From positions 1 through 8,949 of the forward strand of contig CAMATR010000041.1 of the NCBI GenBank assembly GCA_945861175.1: DNA of 8,949 bases, in the 5' to 3' direction. Positions 7,074-8,949 of the stretch are shown piece by piece. Position 1 is the first letter of the stretch. Each line of letters starts with the position of its first letter. The translations under genes and the position numbers were made by a program. This DNA is from Chitinophaga pinensis. Lineage in GTDB: Bacteria; Bacteroidota; Bacteroidia; Flavobacteriales_D; Crocinitomicaceae. Under the pieces are notes generated by a model. The model saw only the letters and a list, made by a program, of their open reading frames with translations, did not search any database and was not told the DNA's origin.

Positions 7074-7223
7074 TTAGTTCAGAATCAGAAGAACCTTGTC
7101 CTTCTTCGTTTTTTTTACCTCAACCGAGCGACTGTAATTCAGAAGCGTTTTTAAGGTTTTGGCACTTGGTCCAATTTTCAACTCCTCGGACGGAGCAATG
7201 ATTTCAATGTACTTTTTAAACAT
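7074..7223 (-). CDS. Small basic protein, 49 residues, unknown function
   Basis: A short gene that reads from an ATG at 7223 to TAA at 7074-7076. I do not recognise a named family with certainty; it resembles the many conserved 45-60 residue hypothetical proteins of Bacteroidota that end in a hydrophobic strand plus Asn. The product has a beta-strand-like start (FKKYIEIIAPSEELKIGPS), a helix-like middle (AKTLKTLLNYSRSVEV, 21-36), a lysine cluster (KKTKKDK, 37-43) and a hydrophobic end VLLILN. Ten Lys and one Arg against four Glu and one Asp make it clearly basic. No signal peptide or membrane span is seen. Support for being real: an ATG start, 60 bases downstream of the VWA gene on the same strand, and a strong terminator 6 bases past its stop codon. 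Neighbouring codon use is similar. A nucleic-acid-binding role is only a guess from the charge. An in-frame TTG two codons upstream is a less likely start. Confidence 0.7.
   Translation of the reverse strand: MFKKYIEIIAPSEELKIGPSAKTLKTLLNYSRSVEVKKTKKDKVLLILN
7076..7086. repeat. 11-bp direct repeat, right copy
   Basis: Second copy of agttcagaatc (see 6773-6783). It overlaps the last codons and stop of the 49-residue small gene on the minus strand, so this copy is under coding constraint, while the left copy is not. Confidence 0.45.
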
Positions 7224-7283
7224 AGGCAAAGATCGTTTGACTAAAAACGAACTAGCTTAGATTTTATTTTATTTCTTAAAAAA

Positions 7284-8949
7284 TTAATATGAACCCAACC
7301 ATCTTCGAATAAACCATTCTAAACTAAGAAGAAATAACAATAGAAAAAACAGCACTTTGTAATCAAGCAATTCGTTGAAAACCTTTTCTTCATATGAGAT
7401 ACTTGCAATATCATCTCTCGACTTAATATTGTCAATGACTTTTTGATAATTCCTTAAAAAATTAAAATTACCTTTTGATTTTGACGCTATTTGCCTTAAA
7501 ACTTGCCGATTTGAATAAGTGTCTATACTTTCCAAAACAACATCCTCCACTACAAATACGCCGCTTTTTTTGTGTATTTTCCCACCGTAGCTTACTGAAG
7601 CCTGCCAACTATATTTACCACTATTTAACTGTCCTAAAGAGAGTTTGTACATCTCTCCACTTTTCGCAAAATCACGTTTGAACGTTTTGCCACTTTCATT
7701 TGTAACAGAAATAGAGAGAACTGGCTTCGTTATTTTCTCCATCGATTCATTATAAAAAGTGGCATTAATCAATACTTCCTCATCTTTTGTGAATCTTTTA
7801 GGGAAACTAACATGCAGTGCAGATTTGTTTTGCTTAACTAGAAGGTATTGCGTTGACTTCTGAATCAATTCATTGAAATTATCAAAAGAACCATTCCTAA
7901 CAAAATCATTTACACGCCACTTCCAAATCCCTTCACCAAATATGACACCATATTTTAAGCCATCCCTCTTGTTAAAGTAAAGCAATGGGTCTTTTTTTAA
8001 TATTGGCCCGACTTTCTGATTTATGGCAATTTCCACCCCACCAGCGAGCTTCAATTCTCCAAATTTTGTTTTCAATGGCGGAAAAAATAAGACCGCTTTT
8101 TTTAATTCTTCACTGACTTCAAACTGTTGAAAAGATTCATTCCAACCACCTTGCGTTTCGTCAAATTGACTGGAACCGCTGATGTTCGTTCCGATATTTA
8201 ATTTAGCAATAGCAGCCGAGGATGAGTTTGGTCCAATACAGTAGAGAATAGGAATCTTTTTTTCGAGTAACAGAGAATTGACGGCAGGGTCAAAATCAAC
8301 CCCAGGTTCATGCCAAAGCACCATGTCCACTTTTTTCAAATTACGGTCCCAATCGTTTAATAATTGAGACGTAACTTCCAAATTTTCATCTTGTTCGATT
8401 GTTTGTTTTAAAGCTGCAATATCAGGATGCGGAGCACCCGATAAGACAAGTACCTTGCTTCGCGAATCAATTACTTCAACATAAAAAACACGTGAATTAT
8501 TTTTATAATTATACTCATTCGATTCCTGAGTTAAACTTATCTCATAGGTTTGAAATCCAACACGATCAGCATCAAGAAGAAACGTTACATGTTCAAAATC
8601 TCGCTTTCCATTTTTGTAGGTTATGCTTTGCGATTGAAGAACTCTCCCATCTCTTGATATTGAAACAAGAGACGTCCCCTTGCCCATTTTTATTGCCTCA
8701 ATGTCCACATCAACCGGAAATTTATTCTTCAAAAATGTCATGTCATTGGCCGCTACATTTTTTATGTAATGATCTCTTTTGGGAATTGTATCACCAACAG
8801 CAAGTGTGAAAATCGGAGTTAGACTTATTTTCTCAGCTTCATAAATCGGATTAGAACCTACATTGAAATTTCCATCTGACACAAAAATCACAGCTCCAAC
8901 ATTACGATTATAATAATCTGTGTTTATTTTATCAAAACCTTTGGACAAA
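7284..8949 (-). CDS. Membrane-anchored VWA-domain protein with GATase1-like domain (N-terminus missing)
   Basis: Partial gene: 554 codons are visible to the TAA at 7284-7286, and the frame runs off the right edge (the first visible codon at 8948 is TTG, not a convincing start). It reads as a large envelope protein of the Bacteroidota type with VWA, beta-sandwich and glutamine-amidotransferase-like parts. In window numbering: the second half of a VWA fold with VGAVIFVSDGNFNVG (17-31) and PIFTLAVGD (45-53); an Ig-like segment (about 60-160); a class I GATase-like Rossmann segment from KVLVLSGAPHPDIAAL (165-180) to LYCIGPNSS (235-243); FGEGIWKWRVNDF (337-349), typical of this group; a second beta-sandwich (375-470); and one C-terminal membrane helix (529-546) with RRW on its cytoplasmic side. 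The GATase part lacks an obvious nucleophile Cys (C237 in YCIG is not in a G-x-C-x-G elbow), so it is probably not catalytic. The missing N-terminus should hold membrane spans and the MIDAS motif. Function is unknown; a periplasmic scaffold or interaction role is inference. Confidence 0.82.
   Translation of the reverse strand, partial: LSKGFDKINTDYYNRNVGAVIFVSDGNFNVGSNPIYEAEKISLTPIFTLAVGDTIPKRDHYIKNVAANDMTFLKNKFPVDVDIEAIKMGKGTSLVSISRDGRVLQSQSITYKNGKRDFEHVTFLLDADRVGFQTYEISLTQESNEYNYKNNSRVFYVEVIDSRSKVLVLSGAPHPDIAALKQTIEQDENLEVTSQLLNDWDRNLKKVDMVLWHEPGVDFDPAVNSLLLEKKIPILYCIGPNSSSAAIAKLNIGTNISGSSQFDETQGGWNESFQQFEVSEELKKAVLFFPPLKTKFGELKLAGGVEIAINQKVGPILKKDPLLYFNKRDGLKYGVIFGEGIWKWRVNDFVRNGSFDNFNELIQKSTQYLLVKQNKSALHVSFPKRFTKDEEVLINATFYNESMEKITKPVLSISVTNESGKTFKRDFAKSGEMYKLSLGQLNSGKYSWQASVSYGGKIHKKSGVFVVEDVVLESIDTYSNRQVLRQIASKSKGNFNFLRNYQKVIDNIKSRDDIASISYEEKVFNELLDYKVLFFLLLFLLSLEWFIRRWLGSY

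Noticed and set aside
7224..7233. GATCTTTG on the minus strand just before the small gene as a -7 promoter box
   Set aside because: It has one mismatch to TAnnTTTG and lies only four bases from the ATG, which would make the transcript leaderless; no -33 element is seen at the right distance.
8399..8809. A 136-codon plus-strand open frame inside the VWA gene
   Set aside because: It is antisense to a well-supported coding frame, has a His/Gln-rich low-complexity look with no recognisable domain, and arises from the reverse reading of common codons.

Overview
The window looks like an ordinary, AT-rich chromosomal stretch from a member of the Bacteroidota (Flavobacteriales or Cytophagales type; I cannot go lower). 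The grounds are the low GC, the lack of clear Shine-Dalgarno sequences before most starts, a signal peptide ending in Cys-Gln, a Ser-Cys lipobox lipoprotein peptidase, a LolA-like protein of the Bacteroidota kind, and a large membrane-anchored VWA/GATase1-like protein of a type I know mainly from this phylum. I see no rRNA, tRNA, CRISPR array, integrase or insertion sequence.

Left block, plus strand (1-3343): the C-terminal half of a biotin-dependent acyl-CoA carboxylase carboxyltransferase (beta) subunit, an ElaA-type GNAT acetyltransferase 3 bases after it, and an M13 (neprilysin/PepO-like) lipoprotein metallopeptidase 12 bases further on. The tight spacing suggests one transcript, although the functions (acyl-CoA metabolism, small-molecule acetylation, cell-envelope proteolysis) are not obviously linked.

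Middle block, plus strand (3473-5915): a compact three-gene export module. It has an ABC-2 type ATPase, its six-helix permease 2 bases later, and a secreted LolA-like periplasmic protein whose ATG shares one base with the permease stop. The likely logic is that the ABC pair moves or extracts a substrate at the inner membrane and the LolA-like protein binds a hydrophobic partner in the periplasm. After a 196-base gap without a convincing terminator comes a YdeI/DUF1801-type protein (6112-6753), whose last residues form a textbook CDGSH-type [2Fe-2S] ligand motif.

Right block, minus strand (6800-8949): reading in its own direction, a large VWA-domain membrane protein (start outside the window), then 60 bases later a 49-codon basic small protein (7074-7223), then a strong intrinsic terminator 6 bases past its stop codon. 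Beyond the terminator lies a 75-codon ORF that reads as the C-terminal end of a membrane fatty acid desaturase with only the last histidine box left, which I interpret as a pseudogene remnant. An 11-base exact direct repeat flanks the remnant-plus-terminator segment, so the convergent junction at about 6770-7090 looks like an old rearrangement site.

The items most worth a second look are the CDGSH tail on the YdeI/DUF1801 protein, the ABC/LolA-like module, the unannotated-size small gene with its terminator, and the desaturase remnant. I did not find a clear undescribed multi-gene system.
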